A stretch of 64,000 nucleotides of DNA, from the NCBI RefSeq assembly GCF_017498085.1, contig NZ_JAGBKM010000001.1, positions 114,971 to 178,970 of the forward strand, written 5' to 3'. The position numbers and the translations under genes are program-made. Positions 47,271-56,899 of this stretch are shown here, piece by piece. Position 1 is the stretch's first letter. Every line of letters starts with the position of its first letter. The stretch comes from Psychrobacter coccoides (GTDB lineage: Bacteria; Pseudomonadota; Gammaproteobacteria; Pseudomonadales; Moraxellaceae). The notes beneath the pieces were generated by a model. It had not been told where the DNA came from. It ran no database searches and saw nothing but the letters and a program-made list of their open reading frames with translations.

Positions 47271-49148
47271 CTAGCCGATGCTCAGACGTTTGATAGATTT
47301 ACGCTTACCATAAGCAATTTGTACCAGTGCACGGGTCACCAAAATTGCAGTAAATAGCGAGCTGACAATACCAATAGCTAGGGTAATCGCAAAGCCTTTA
47401 ATCGGCCCCGTACCAATAGCAAATAAGATAAAGGCAACCAATAGCGTCGTGATGTTGGCATCGAAAATACTACTAAAGGCACGATCAAACCCTGCCACGA
47501 TGGCGGACTTTGGCCGTACACCATTTGCCAGCTCCTCTCGAATACGCTCAAATATCAGTACGTTGGCATCTACTGCCATACCAATGGTAAGGACGATACC
47601 AGCGATACCGGGAAGGGTCAGTGAGGAGCCTAAAATCGACATAATAGCGATAATAATAATGACGTTAACTGCTAGTGCGATGTTAGCAATCACACCGAAC
47701 AGACGGTAAAAGATAATCATAAACACAAAGACCAGCAAGTAACCCACCTGCGTCGAAAACAATCCTTTATCGATATTTTCTTGACCCAATGAAGGGCCAA
47801 TGGTGCGCTCTTCTACGAAATACATCGGTGCTGCAAGCGCCCCTGAACGTAACAATAGCGCAAGCTCAGCAGCTTCTGCATTGCTTTCAAGGCCAGTAAT
47901 ACGGAATGAGGAACCCAATACCGCTTGAATATTGGCACGGTTGATTACCTTAGTTTCAGCATAAGGCGTACGTACTTCGACAGTCTCGCCAGTCTCTGGA
48001 TCTTCCTCATAAGTGACTTTTTGTTTGTTTTCAATAAACAATACGGCCATTTGTTCACCGACAGCAGTACGGGTGGCGTTTTGCATGAGTCTACCACCGG
48101 CACTGTCCAAGGTGATATTGACCTCAGGACGACCGCTTTCATCAAGACTGGTCTGTGCGTTGGTCACTTTATCTCCAGTGACAATCGCTTGACGCTCTAG
48201 CAATACCGGTGGGCCATCTAGTGTTTTAAAAGGAAACACTTCGGTACCAGCCGGGGGAATGCCGCCCATAAAGTTTTCACTGTCTTTGGCGACCAAACGA
48301 AACTCTAGATTGGCAGTACGACCGAGGACACGTTTGGCTTCGGCAGTATCTTGCACGCCCGGCAGTTCAACGACGATACGGCTAGCGCCTTGTGACTGTA
48401 CCAAAGCTTCGGTCACGCCAAGCTCGGCAATACGGTTACGCAGCGTGGTTAGGTTTTGGTTGACTGCGTAGCTGTTGATCTCATCTATAGTGGCATCGTT
48501 ATAGGTCATGATCAGCGATGGACCTTGCTCATCTATAGAGGACTGTAGATTAAAAGTTGTTCCCATCGTGCCTTGCAATACATTTTGTGCACGGTTACGA
48601 GCGTCGGTATCAGCGAAATGCAGGACGATACCTTGTGCTTGCGTCTTAGTTCCTTTAACCGCTATACGCTCGGCACGTAGCTCACGGCGCACATCACGAC
48701 TGGCACTGGTCAAACGCTGCTCTAGAGCTTTGTCCATATCCACTTCAAGAACAAAACGTACACCGCCACGTAAGTCCAATCCTAGCTTCATCGGCTTAGC
48801 GCCGATGTCTCGCAGCCATTGCGGTGTGGTTTGGGCAAGGTTCAGGGCGACCACATAATTATCACCCAAATTTTGGCGCAAAACCTCTTGTGCTTTTAGC
48901 TGAGTGGTTGGGTTGTCCAAACGCAATAAGGCACTATTGCCCTCAAAAGTGCCATCATGATAACGAACACCAGCCTCTTCTAATAGGCTTTGTGACTGAG
49001 TTAAGATGTCTTCAGAGAGCTGTGTTCCTGCCGCAGCACTGGTAATCTGTACAGCTGGTTCATCAGGATAGAGGTTTGGTGCAGCATAGAGGCCGGCGAT
49101 GGACAGCACGACAGCGATGAGTAAGTATTTCCAAGCGGGATATTGCAT
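47271..49148 (-). CDS. secD: protein translocase subunit SecD
   Basis: A 625-residue inner-membrane protein. An N-terminal membrane segment is followed by a large periplasmic domain with KLGLDLRGGVRFVLEVDM, LRNRIAELGVTEALVQSQG and RIVVELPGVQDTAEAKRVLG. The C-terminal channel region holds GIVLTIGMAVDANVLIFERIREEL and DANITTLLVAFILF, the last with the conserved Asp. The length matches E. coli SecD (615). It is immediately followed by secF. A terminator between yajC and secD suggests its own promoter. Confidence 0.97.
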   Translation of the reverse strand: MQYPAWKYLLIAVVLSIAGLYAAPNLYPDEPAVQITSAAAGTQLSEDILTQSQSLLEEAGVRYHDGTFEGNSALLRLDNPTTQLKAQEVLRQNLGDNYVVALNLAQTTPQWLRDIGAKPMKLGLDLRGGVRFVLEVDMDKALEQRLTSASRDVRRELRAERIAVKGTKTQAQGIVLHFADTDARNRAQNVLQGTMGTTFNLQSSIDEQGPSLIMTYNDATIDEINSYAVNQNLTTLRNRIAELGVTEALVQSQGASRIVVELPGVQDTAEAKRVLGRTANLEFRLVAKDSENFMGGIPPAGTEVFPFKTLDGPPVLLERQAIVTGDKVTNAQTSLDESGRPEVNITLDSAGGRLMQNATRTAVGEQMAVLFIENKQKVTYEEDPETGETVEVRTPYAETKVINRANIQAVLGSSFRITGLESNAEAAELALLLRSGALAAPMYFVEERTIGPSLGQENIDKGLFSTQVGYLLVFVFMIIFYRLFGVIANIALAVNVIIIIAIMSILGSSLTLPGIAGIVLTIGMAVDANVLIFERIREELANGVRPKSAIVAGFDRAFSSIFDANITTLLVAFILFAIGTGPIKGFAITLAIGIVSSLFTAILVTRALVQIAYGKRKSIKRLSIG

Positions 49149-49318
49149 AATGACTTCTTTAAGTTGATAAAGTACTAGTGACCTAAGTCACAAGTCAGCA
49201 GATGGGAAGTTAGCAGCGACAAAGGAGGATGATTATCGTTCAGATAAGCAAAGTACTCTTTGATCCTTATAAGTATCTACTACGATAGTAGGACATAAAG
49301 GCAATAGGCTCATAGTAG

Positions 49319-49350
49319 AAAATGACCGTAACTATTGACGGTCATTTTTT
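49319..49350 (-). terminator. terminator between yajC and secD
   Basis: AAAATGACCGT pairs with ACGGTCATTTT, with runs on both sides, ~90 bases after the yajC stop. This partly uncouples yajC from secDF. Confidence 0.85.
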
Positions 49351-49440
49351 CATAACTTATTTATCATAGGCTATTAATGGCTATGACCATGCGTACTGTC
49401 TACTGGCGATGCATCAAACTGGTGACGATACGCCAAACAC

Positions 49441-49767
49441 TTATACGCTCTCGATCGTACCTGCAGGCAATACCGAAATGACAGAAGCACGCTGTACTTT
49501 AATATCAGTGTTGTTGTTTAAGCTAATCGTCGCATAATCACCTTCAAGATCTTTGATACGACCCATAAGACCACCAGCGAAGATCACTTCATTACCCACA
49601 GTCAAGGCATCGACCATAGCACGATGCTCTTTGGTGCGCTTAGACTGGGGACGAATGACCAAAAAGTAGAAAATAGCAAAAAAAGCAACCGGTAGTAAAA
49701 TTTGACCGAATAAAGAAGCGCCTGTTGCCGTCTCAGCAGCATGGGCAGATTGAATAAAAAGGCTCAT
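49441..49767 (-). CDS. yajC: preprotein translocase subunit YajC
   Basis: A 108-residue protein with one membrane segment (about residues 18-39, QILLPVAFFAIFYFLVIRPQ) followed by SKRTKEHRAMVDALTVGNEVIFAGGLMGRI, the YajC hallmark. YajC joins SecD and SecF in the holotranslocon. It is upstream of secD on the same strand, the usual order. tgt, commonly next upstream, is not present. Confidence 0.94.
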   Translation of the reverse strand: MSLFIQSAHAAETATGASLFGQILLPVAFFAIFYFLVIRPQSKRTKEHRAMVDALTVGNEVIFAGGLMGRIKDLEGDYATISLNNNTDIKVQRASVISVLPAGTIESV

Positions 49768-50253
49768 AGTGTTTCTCAGTTAAGTGACAGATAACAATAA
49801 AATTAGACGCATAGTAACAAAAATTCCCAGACTTGGTAACTGTTAATCATAGGCTATGGATATTTTTCTCGTCACCAGCGCATATTAAACGTCGTTATCT
49901 GACAAAATATTGTGAAATAATGACATCAATGCTAATATCAAATGGCTGCTATTGTTTCAGCTTTTAGCGAAGATATTGTGCGGTTAAGATGCGCATGGGC
50001 GTATGCTTTGACGCAGAATATACCATTTAATACAAAGTAGACAGTATAGATAAACTGTTATCTATTATAGTGATCAATCGCGAATTTTTATATCATTCAT
50101 TTTTTGTTTAGGTTACCTAACTTGTTCAACACAACTTTGTCTACACCTCGTTTATACCGTGCGCGTGCTCGTAAGTCCGCCTCAGCCAAACCTCCTCCGA
50201 CGCTTTGTCCTAAATGTGTTAGAGCCCGATCAGCGCCTAGCTCTAGGGCCGCA
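49768..50253. other. intergenic region between divergent yajC and the CNNM gene
   Basis: An AT-rich stretch with an inverted pair TAGATAA-ACTG-TTATCTA at 50047-50064. The reading frame of the next gene stays open upstream to a TTG at 50104, so part of this interval could be coding. Otherwise nothing recognisable. Confidence 0.4.
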
Positions 50254-51432
50254 ATGCTGATGGCGTTGTCGATAGCATTTATCCCTTATCCTGCACTGGC
50301 TGCTAGTGCGATAGCGGAGCCTACTGCCATCAGTATCCTATTGCTGATATTTTTTGTGGTGTTAGCGATAGGGGTGTCTTTTGTCTGCTCCTTGGCGGAG
50401 TCGGTTTTACTGAGTATGACCCCTTCGTTTATTGCTGATGTGCAAGACAGCAACCCCAAAAAAGCAGAAATGCTCAAAGCCCTCAAGGTCGACAATATAG
50501 ATCAGTCACTGGCGGCTATTTTGACACTGAATACCGTGGCGCATACCTTGGGTTCTATTGGTGCTGGTGCACAGGCGACCATTGTCTTTGGCAGCGCTTG
50601 GTTTGGCTTGTTTTCTGCGATTATGACGTTGGCGATTTTATTTTTATCGGAGATTATTCCAAAGACATTAGGAACGATATATTGGCGTCAACTCAGTGGT
50701 ATGGTCGCTTATTTTGTACGCGGTATTATTTTGGTGTTATATCCACTTATTTGGATATCAGAGCGCATAACCAAATTATTAGTACGTGGAAAAGAGCCTC
50801 AAACCTTTAGCCGCCGTGAGTTTGCTGCTTTGGCTAGTATTGGTGAAGAGTCAGGGCAAATAGATCCGCTTGAATCACGTATTATCCGCAACCTGTTGGC
50901 GTTTGGAGCGATCAAAGTAGAAGATATTATGACGCCACGCTCTGTGATGCTGGCGTTTGAACAAAACAAGACAGTCGCTGAAGTGTTGGCTGATCGTCCA
51001 AAGCTGACCTTTTCACGCTTGCCTATTTATGATGGTGATTTAGATAACATTACAGGCTTTGTGCTAAAAACCGACATGCTGCTAGCAAAAGTAAATCACG
51101 CTATGCATAAGCCGTTGGTGCAGTTTCAGCGTGAGATTACTTTTGTGTTCTCAAAAATGAAATTGTTTGATCTGCTTGAGTTGATGCTAAAAAACCGCTT
51201 ACATATTGCGATTACCGTGGGTGAGTATGGCGAAGTAAAAGGGCTGGTTACACTAGAGGATGTCTTTGAGACATTGTTGGGTCTTGAGATTGTAGATGAG
51301 ATCGACCGTGTAGAAGACATGCAAGCACTGGCACGGCAAATGATGGATAGAAGGGTAGAGCGTCTGGGCATGAAGCTTAGCGACGATGAACGATTGGACC
51401 CAGAGGATAATAGCCGATCTTCTGGTGGATAG
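50254..51432 (+). CDS. CNNM/CBS-domain membrane protein (HlyC/CorC-type)
   Basis: A 392-residue protein from the ATG at 50254. A signal-like MLMALSIAFIPYPALAAS is followed by a CNNM (DUF21) membrane domain with VCSLAESVLLSMTPSFIA, NTVAHTLGSIGAGAQA and FLSEIIPKTLG. A cytoplasmic CBS pair follows (EDIMTPRS, FSRLPIYDGDLDNITGFVLKTDML, IAITVGEYGEVKGLVTLEDVFETLLG). The C-terminal HlyC/CorC transporter-associated domain is missing, as in the short branch of this family. The role is probably divalent-cation efflux or homeostasis. The start is uncertain: AGGG lies five bases before this ATG, while a TTG at 50104 would add a basic 50-residue lead. Confidence 0.85.
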   Translation: MLMALSIAFIPYPALAASAIAEPTAISILLLIFFVVLAIGVSFVCSLAESVLLSMTPSFIADVQDSNPKKAEMLKALKVDNIDQSLAAILTLNTVAHTLGSIGAGAQATIVFGSAWFGLFSAIMTLAILFLSEIIPKTLGTIYWRQLSGMVAYFVRGIILVLYPLIWISERITKLLVRGKEPQTFSRREFAALASIGEESGQIDPLESRIIRNLLAFGAIKVEDIMTPRSVMLAFEQNKTVAEVLADRPKLTFSRLPIYDGDLDNITGFVLKTDMLLAKVNHAMHKPLVQFQREITFVFSKMKLFDLLELMLKNRLHIAITVGEYGEVKGLVTLEDVFETLLGLEIVDEIDRVEDMQALARQMMDRRVERLGMKLSDDERLDPEDNSRSSGG

Positions 51433-51842
51433 TGGCTTTTATGTACAACGGCACTTTGATTGCTTTCTAAACAGGCTGCTAAATACTGGTTGTATTTATT
51501 AAGTAAAGAAAAACAGGCCGCACAAAAGTTAGATAGCATAAAAGCGAGAGACCAAAAAGTATGAATGCAATATTTAAAAATGGTGTTACATGACTGTTAG
51601 GATTCAATGATAGGCTAAAGCCATTCAACCACGATCGATATATAGTCGATTAACGACTGCTTTAGAACCTAACTATTTTAAAACCACTAACTGGCTGACG
51701 ATTTTGAAAGAAGTGTACTGATCGCAAAGCGTGTAAACGCCCTCTGCGATATGTGCGGGTGGATTCGTCGAAGCTAAGCTTGCGAAATACAGAGTTGTAT
51801 TAGTTAGCTCATGTCATATAAGTAATAATATTAAGGATTATC
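51433..51842. other. intergenic region with a hairpin
   Basis: A 410-base gap without a supported gene. A compound hairpin lies at 51721-51750: ATCGCA pairs with TGCGAT and, inside it, GCGT with ACGC. The following ~50 bases contain further imperfect self-complementary sequence (ATTCG and CGAAAT). No T-run follows, so it is not a standard terminator; it may be a repeat remnant. Confidence 0.4.
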
Positions 51843-52337
51843 ATGAAAAAGCTATTGAATACAGGGCTGTTTGCTCTATTAGTAAAAAGTGCTGGTATGG
51901 CCGCAATTGCTGCTGTTGCGAGTACGGCTGCTGTAAGTGCGCAGGCCGCTACTATGACGGAGGATCTAGTGCAGAACTATGCGTCAGCAATGAAGTCAGC
52001 TGCCAATAGTCAAAGCACCAGTCGCGTCGCCGCCTTGGTATCAGATGATGCACTGATATCTTTATCTAGAAGAGGGAAGACAACCAGCTTAGATAAAGAT
52101 GGCTACCTAAAGCTACTACAAAACAGCTGGAACCAAACCTCAGACTATCGCTATGACATTACGATTGATAATATTGTCACGACGGGTACTCAAGCCAAAG
52201 CCAATGTAAAGACAGTTGAAAGCTGGGTTAAAGATGGCAAAAAAGTATCCTATGTGACCACTTCAAGGGTCACGTTAGCGTTATCAACGGGTAATGCTGT
52301 CTTACTACGGGCCGTATCACAAGTGACTATAAGCTAG
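51843..52337 (+). CDS. exported protein, NTF2-like
   Basis: A 164-residue protein with a long signal peptide ending AQA-A (about residue 36). The mature ~128 residues are predicted alpha+beta: LVQNYASAMKSAANSQSTSRVAALVSDDALISL, then KDGYLKLLQNSWNQTSDYRYDITIDNI and strands ending VTLALSTGNAVLLRAVSQVTIS. This order of helices and strands suggests an NTF2/SnoaL-like fold of unknown ligand. AAGGA precedes the ATG. Just past the stop, two more copies of the terminal coding motif CAAGTGACTATA occur. Confidence 0.7.
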   Translation: MKKLLNTGLFALLVKSAGMAAIAAVASTAAVSAQAATMTEDLVQNYASAMKSAANSQSTSRVAALVSDDALISLSRRGKTTSLDKDGYLKLLQNSWNQTSDYRYDITIDNIVTTGTQAKANVKTVESWVKDGKKVSYVTTSRVTLALSTGNAVLLRAVSQVTIS

Positions 52338-52403
52338 ATTAAACAAGTCCAAAATGGCTGTCAGCTACATTACAAGTGACTATATTACAAGTGACTATAA
52401 ACT
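52318..52403 (+). repeat. triplicated CAAGTGACTATA motif at a gene end
   Basis: Copies at 52320-52331 (last codons of the preceding gene), 52373-52384 and 52389-52400, the latter two adjacent as ATTACAAGTGACTATA units. The downstream copies are not in the gene's frame. This looks like slippage or duplication at the 3' end. Confidence 0.55.
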
Positions 52404-52572
52404 AAGCCCGTGACTCATTTAAGACACAGGCTTAGACATACCCTATAAAGCTAAGACAATGAAAATTACATATTATCTTTTATAGTGCTATGGTTTTTGG
52501 TCTATATTGCATACTATACTATTATTCACCCTCATTTTCGTCATCTCTTGCTGTTAGGAAAACACCATTATC

Positions 52573-55500
52573 ATGTCTACTGTGTCATCTAAACCAATTG
52601 TAATCTCAAAACCACGCTCATTTATCGCTCTACCTTTGACGCTTGCAGTATCGACCTTACTCATCAGCGCGTGTAGCAATACATCAACAGTCAAAAACAC
52701 AGGAGTGACCAAGCGCTCAAACGCCACTGTAATCAGCAAGCGCCCAGCGGGCCAAAAAACAACTCAAGCAGCGACAAGTGAAGATTATTCTACGGCCTTT
52801 TTGGATGCAGAGAGCTTAGACGAGTTGGCGGACTTGCTTGAAGCCACAGATATGACGATGGTGGAGGACAACAAACTTGCCATTCAGCAGTATGGTGATT
52901 TATGGAATCGCTTGCGTGCCGGTTATCGTATGAATGGTGGGCAGCCTATCTATAATCAGCGCATTGAGGGACAAAAAAGCTGGTTTGCAAGCCGACAAGA
53001 CTACCTGAATCGTCTCACAGCCCGAGCGAGTCGCTATATTTATCATACGGTTAGAGAGGCGGAGCGACGTAATATCCCCACAGAGCTTGCGCTATTGCCA
53101 GTGATTGAGAGCTCATACGACCCAAGTGGGACCAGTAGTGCCGCTGCAGCAGGTTTATGGCAGTTTATCCCAAGTACGGGGCGTATCTACGGTCTGAATC
53201 AGAGCAGCACTTACGATGGTCGCCGAGATGTTATTGAGTCCACCCGTGCCGCCTATGACTTTTTAACCGCTTTATATAATCAATTTGGCAGTTGGGAGCT
53301 GGCATTAGCCGCTTATAACGCTGGCCCTGGCCGTGTACAAAATGCAATTGATGCCAATAAAGCCCGCGGCCTTCCAACCGACTATTGGTCACTGCGACTG
53401 CCTACCGAAACCATGAACTATGTACCACGGTTTTTAGCAGTCGCCGAAATTGTGGCGAAACCTGAACAGTATGGTGTCTATCTGCCTGCTATTGCCAATC
53501 GTCAGCATTTCCGTAGTGTACCTGTGAACTATGGCGTAAGCTTGGCTGAAGTGTCACAAGTAACTGGAGTGAGTTACAGTGAGCTTGAAAGACTGAACAC
53601 GGCGCTCACTGCTGGACGTGTAGACCCAGCAGGTCCGCAGCGTGTTATCATTCCTAATGACATCAATCTTAATTTAGATGCCAAGCTCAGCTCATTACGA
53701 GGTAATGGTACGGGCAACGTACTTGCTGCCAGTGGTACCACGACCACACCGCGCACCACACCAAGTTACAGTGTGCCTTCGTATAACCCTAATAGCCCAG
53801 CGCTGCCATCTACAGGGGGCGGTTTGGCTGATTTTGCAGCAAATGCTAAAGTGCCGCAGCAGACCACCAGCTATATCTCTCCGTCTGCTTCGCCAACCAG
53901 CAGCTCTGTATATAGCAACAGTACACCGGTCACGACTGAGCCGCCAATCACCAGTGCAGAGACACTAAAAATCAATGCTGAGCTACAAAGCAGTAACAGC
54001 TTGCCGACCACGTCAGCTCAGATTACCCAAAATAACACCATTGTCCAAGAGCCGCCACTCAGTAAAGAGGAGCGTGATTTTATTGCCAATCAAATTAAAA
54101 CCAGCACACCTGTGACTGATGTGGTCAATGCGGATGGTAATATCAACTTATCAGCAGTACAGACGCAGCAGTCTATCTTAGAGGCGAGAGGGGAAGAGAA
54201 AAAGCTCAGCTTTTCAGGCACTGAAACCAGCAAACCAAAACCTAAGGGCACACGTACGACTTATACCGTAAAACGTGGGGATACACTATCAAATATCGCC
54301 AGTCGTGCAGAGGTCAGCTGGCGTGATATCGCTGAGTGGAACCAAATAGATGCTAACGCAAAACTGCTGTCCGGTAGTACGCTATATCTTTATGATGCTA
54401 AGCCAATCAAACCGCTCAGTAGTGCCAGTACCACTACCGCCAGTCAGCCTGAGAGCTATGTGGTACAAGCAGGGGATACTCTGATCGGAACGGCCAATCG
54501 CTTCGGACTGTCGGTCACCCAACTGGCCACTTATAACAACTTGAGCAGCCGTGCTGATTTGCTTAAAGGTCAGAAACTATGGCTCGTTCCAGGTAAGGTC
54601 AAAGCACCTGCCAGCACACCCGCAGCACCTTCGTCAACACCCAAAAAATCAACGACAGCGACTCAAAACTATAGAGTTAAGTCCGGTGATGGGCTGATTA
54701 CGTTAGCTCGTCAGTTTGGGGTCTCAACGAATACACTCGCTCGTCTCAATAACATGGGCGTCAGAGATTCGTTGTACGTGGGTCAAACTCTAAAAGTGCC
54801 TGCCGATGTCGATATCAATGCTACTAATCATGCGGCCAGCAGCTCTGGATCAAGCTCAGTGCAGACCACTAACTATAGAGTGAAATCAGGAGAGACTCTA
54901 ATCGGGATTGCTAATAGCGTGGGTGTCAGTGCGGCCGATATCGCAGCAGTCAATAGCAACTTTGATGCTAGAGTTCGTTTGCAGCGTGGACAGACGATTA
55001 AAGTCCCTGTGTCTAAAGCGCAAGTAGATCGTCAATTAAATAACAAGCCAGTGAACTATAAAGTGAAGTCTGGCGATACTCTAACTGGTGTTGCCAGACG
55101 CTATAATATTGGCTTGAGTGATTTGGCAGCAGCAAACGGATTAAAAACCAACTCAAACCTTATACTGGGACGTACGATCACGATTCCTGCTAGCGGTAGT
55201 GTGGCTAATAGGAGCAGTACAAACAGAGGCTCAGCGAGTGGCACCCAAAATGCAGCAACTGGCAAAAAACTTGGCAATACCGAAAGCTACCGAGTACGAT
55301 CAGGCGATGGCTTGATTGCCTTGGCACGTCGCTTTAATGTTTCAGTACAAGATCTGGCGGCGACTAATAATTTGGCAGCCAACGCACAGCTGCAGCGCGG
55401 GCAAACCATTAAAGTACCGAAAGCAACGGTAAGCTATACCGTGGGTTCAGGCGATAGTTTGATTGGGCTGGCTCGTAAGTATGGCGTATCTACCAAAGAG

Positions 55501-55575
55501 CTTGCTGATATGAACGATATCGCTGCTGACACCATGCTACAGCGTGGTCAGCGCTTGACGGTACCAAACCGTTAG
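52573..55575 (+). CDS. mltD: membrane-bound lytic murein transglycosylase D-like, seven LysM repeats
   Basis: A 1000-residue envelope protein. A lipobox-like LLISAC (Cys about residue 34) suggests lipid anchoring. The SLT-type catalytic domain (about 165-300) has LPVIESSYDPSG with the catalytic Glu (about 178), AAAAGLWQFIPSTG and ALAAYNAGPGRV. A degenerate LysM-like stretch (about 315-360) precedes a Ser/Thr/Pro-rich linker (about 375-540). Seven LysM domains begin near residues 563, 628, 699, 767, 828, 905 and 954, each starting Y-x-V-x-x-G-[DE]-x-L. E. coli MltD has 452 residues and two LysM. It cleaves peptidoglycan with 1,6-anhydro products. Confidence 0.92.
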   Translation: MSTVSSKPIVISKPRSFIALPLTLAVSTLLISACSNTSTVKNTGVTKRSNATVISKRPAGQKTTQAATSEDYSTAFLDAESLDELADLLEATDMTMVEDNKLAIQQYGDLWNRLRAGYRMNGGQPIYNQRIEGQKSWFASRQDYLNRLTARASRYIYHTVREAERRNIPTELALLPVIESSYDPSGTSSAAAAGLWQFIPSTGRIYGLNQSSTYDGRRDVIESTRAAYDFLTALYNQFGSWELALAAYNAGPGRVQNAIDANKARGLPTDYWSLRLPTETMNYVPRFLAVAEIVAKPEQYGVYLPAIANRQHFRSVPVNYGVSLAEVSQVTGVSYSELERLNTALTAGRVDPAGPQRVIIPNDINLNLDAKLSSLRGNGTGNVLAASGTTTTPRTTPSYSVPSYNPNSPALPSTGGGLADFAANAKVPQQTTSYISPSASPTSSSVYSNSTPVTTEPPITSAETLKINAELQSSNSLPTTSAQITQNNTIVQEPPLSKEERDFIANQIKTSTPVTDVVNADGNINLSAVQTQQSILEARGEEKKLSFSGTETSKPKPKGTRTTYTVKRGDTLSNIASRAEVSWRDIAEWNQIDANAKLLSGSTLYLYDAKPIKPLSSASTTTASQPESYVVQAGDTLIGTANRFGLSVTQLATYNNLSSRADLLKGQKLWLVPGKVKAPASTPAAPSSTPKKSTTATQNYRVKSGDGLITLARQFGVSTNTLARLNNMGVRDSLYVGQTLKVPADVDINATNHAASSSGSSSVQTTNYRVKSGETLIGIANSVGVSAADIAAVNSNFDARVRLQRGQTIKVPVSKAQVDRQLNNKPVNYKVKSGDTLTGVARRYNIGLSDLAAANGLKTNSNLILGRTITIPASGSVANRSSTNRGSASGTQNAATGKKLGNTESYRVRSGDGLIALARRFNVSVQDLAATNNLAANAQLQRGQTIKVPKATVSYTVGSGDSLIGLARKYGVSTKELADMNDIAADTMLQRGQRLTVPNR

Positions 55576-55586
55576 TCGAGAGACCT

Positions 55587-55609
55587 CGCTACTCTAATAT
55601 TGAGTAGCG
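55587..55609 (+). other. hairpin between mltD stop and its terminator
   Basis: CGCTACTC pairs perfectly with GAGTAGCG across a seven-base AT loop, 12 bases after the stop and directly before the terminator. It may protect the mRNA 3' end. Confidence 0.5.
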
Positions 55610-55619
55610 TATCGACGTG

Positions 55620-55653
55620 AAAAAGCGGCTCTTATATCTAAGAGCCGCTTTTT
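55620..55653. terminator. strong terminator between mltD and the MltF-like gene
   Basis: AAAAAGCGGCTCTTA pairs perfectly with TAAGAGCCGCTTTTT across four bases, between convergent genes. Confidence 0.92.
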
Positions 55654-55681
55654 ATATGGAAGCACTTTATTTACCTGTCTA

Positions 55682-56899
55682 TTAAACCATACGGGTTTTG
55701 ATGGTTTCAAGATAGCTTCTAATATTGCTGACATAATGCATTGCTTGACCATAACGACTATTAGAGGCTCTATTTTCTGATAAGTAGGTATAGACGTTAG
55801 CCCAGCTCTTATCATCAAGACCTTGCTCACTCAGTTTGCGCTGAATGCGTTTTACTGCATTGGGGCCCATATTATAAGCCGCTAGAGCAAACCAGATACG
55901 ATCCGTCTTGGGTACATCAGAAAAGCTTTGTTTCATCTCTTCTAGATAGCGTGCACCGCCCCCGATACTTTGATAAGGATCGACACGATTGGAGACGCCC
56001 ATCGCCTTGGCTGTACTGTTGGTCAGCATCATTAGTCCCCGTACGCCAGTCGGTGATACCGCATTGGCATCTAGATGAGACTCTTGGTAACCCATCGCCA
56101 CCAGCAGTTCCCAATCATGATTGTAATTACGTGCTTGCTCTTCAAATGAGGATTGATAGTTTGGCAGCTGTTCTATAAGCGTCTTTTTAAAATGATCTTG
56201 GCTATAAGCGTCTTTTAGCAGTTTTTGATTATAAAAAGCAGCGAGTTTTTGCGTGTCCCCAATCTTGATGCTATCGCATAAAAAATAACTGGCTTTTTGT
56301 GATAATGGGTCGTCAGTTTGATTAAACGACCAGCTGACCTTAGGGTGCAGCCCATTGTCTGTTAAGCTGGCATCATAACCACAACTGACATTGATAGAGG
56401 AGAGATTAAGCTTGCTTTTTAGCTGGGTACTAGCCGTGGTCAACGCCATGTCAGCATCTCCAGACTTGAGCGCTCTCAGCGCCGCTTCTTCATCGGCATA
56501 TGCTTTTAGATTTATATCGACGCCAAGCTCATCGGCATAACCGCGCACTAAATCAAAGCCAAAACCATGCTGGAAGCCATCAGTAGCAAAATAAGTACTG
56601 TCGCCTGGGACGGCAGCGATAGTTAAGGTTTCCTCTAACATGACCTGATCATATGCCGGAACTTTCGAGTCCATCGTTGTGAGGCTCTCAGCGGGTAATG
56701 AGAGAAGCGCAATACTAGAAACTTGTGCCATTTTTTTCGTCTTGGCAAAACGAGACGTCGTCGTACGAGTTACAGGGGGAACGGATGAAACGAGGTTACT
56801 TCTGGTGTTAAGTATGCGCTTGCTCGGACGCAGTAGATAAGAAATACGGCGTTTGGCACCTTGTGCAGATACTTTTACACGATAAGTAATACGCTGCAT
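55682..56899 (-). CDS. MltF-like transglycosylase with solute-binding domain
   Basis: A 405-residue protein. A basic N-terminus and weak hydrophobic stretch (about residues 57-70) precede a periplasmic solute-binding-like domain (about 85-230, TIAAVPGD, FGFDLVRGYADELGVDINLKAY, ALKSGDADMALTT). The C-terminal SLT domain has GYQESHLDANAVSPTGVRGLMML with the catalytic Glu (about 273) and FALAAYNMGPNAV. This two-domain order is that of MltF. The usual MltF signal/lipobox is not clear, so export is uncertain. AGGAG precedes the ATG. Confidence 0.85.
   Translation of the reverse strand: MQRITYRVKVSAQGAKRRISYLLRPSKRILNTRSNLVSSVPPVTRTTTSRFAKTKKMAQVSSIALLSLPAESLTTMDSKVPAYDQVMLEETLTIAAVPGDSTYFATDGFQHGFGFDLVRGYADELGVDINLKAYADEEAALRALKSGDADMALTTASTQLKSKLNLSSINVSCGYDASLTDNGLHPKVSWSFNQTDDPLSQKASYFLCDSIKIGDTQKLAAFYNQKLLKDAYSQDHFKKTLIEQLPNYQSSFEEQARNYNHDWELLVAMGYQESHLDANAVSPTGVRGLMMLTNSTAKAMGVSNRVDPYQSIGGGARYLEEMKQSFSDVPKTDRIWFALAAYNMGPNAVKRIQRKLSEQGLDDKSWANVYTYLSENRASNSRYGQAMHYVSNIRSYLETIKTRMV

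Noticed and set aside
54259..55570. Apparent DNA repeats in the 3' half of mltD
   Set aside because: Explained by tandem LysM domains; not a CRISPR or mobile repeat because spacers encode protein and units are degenerate at DNA level.
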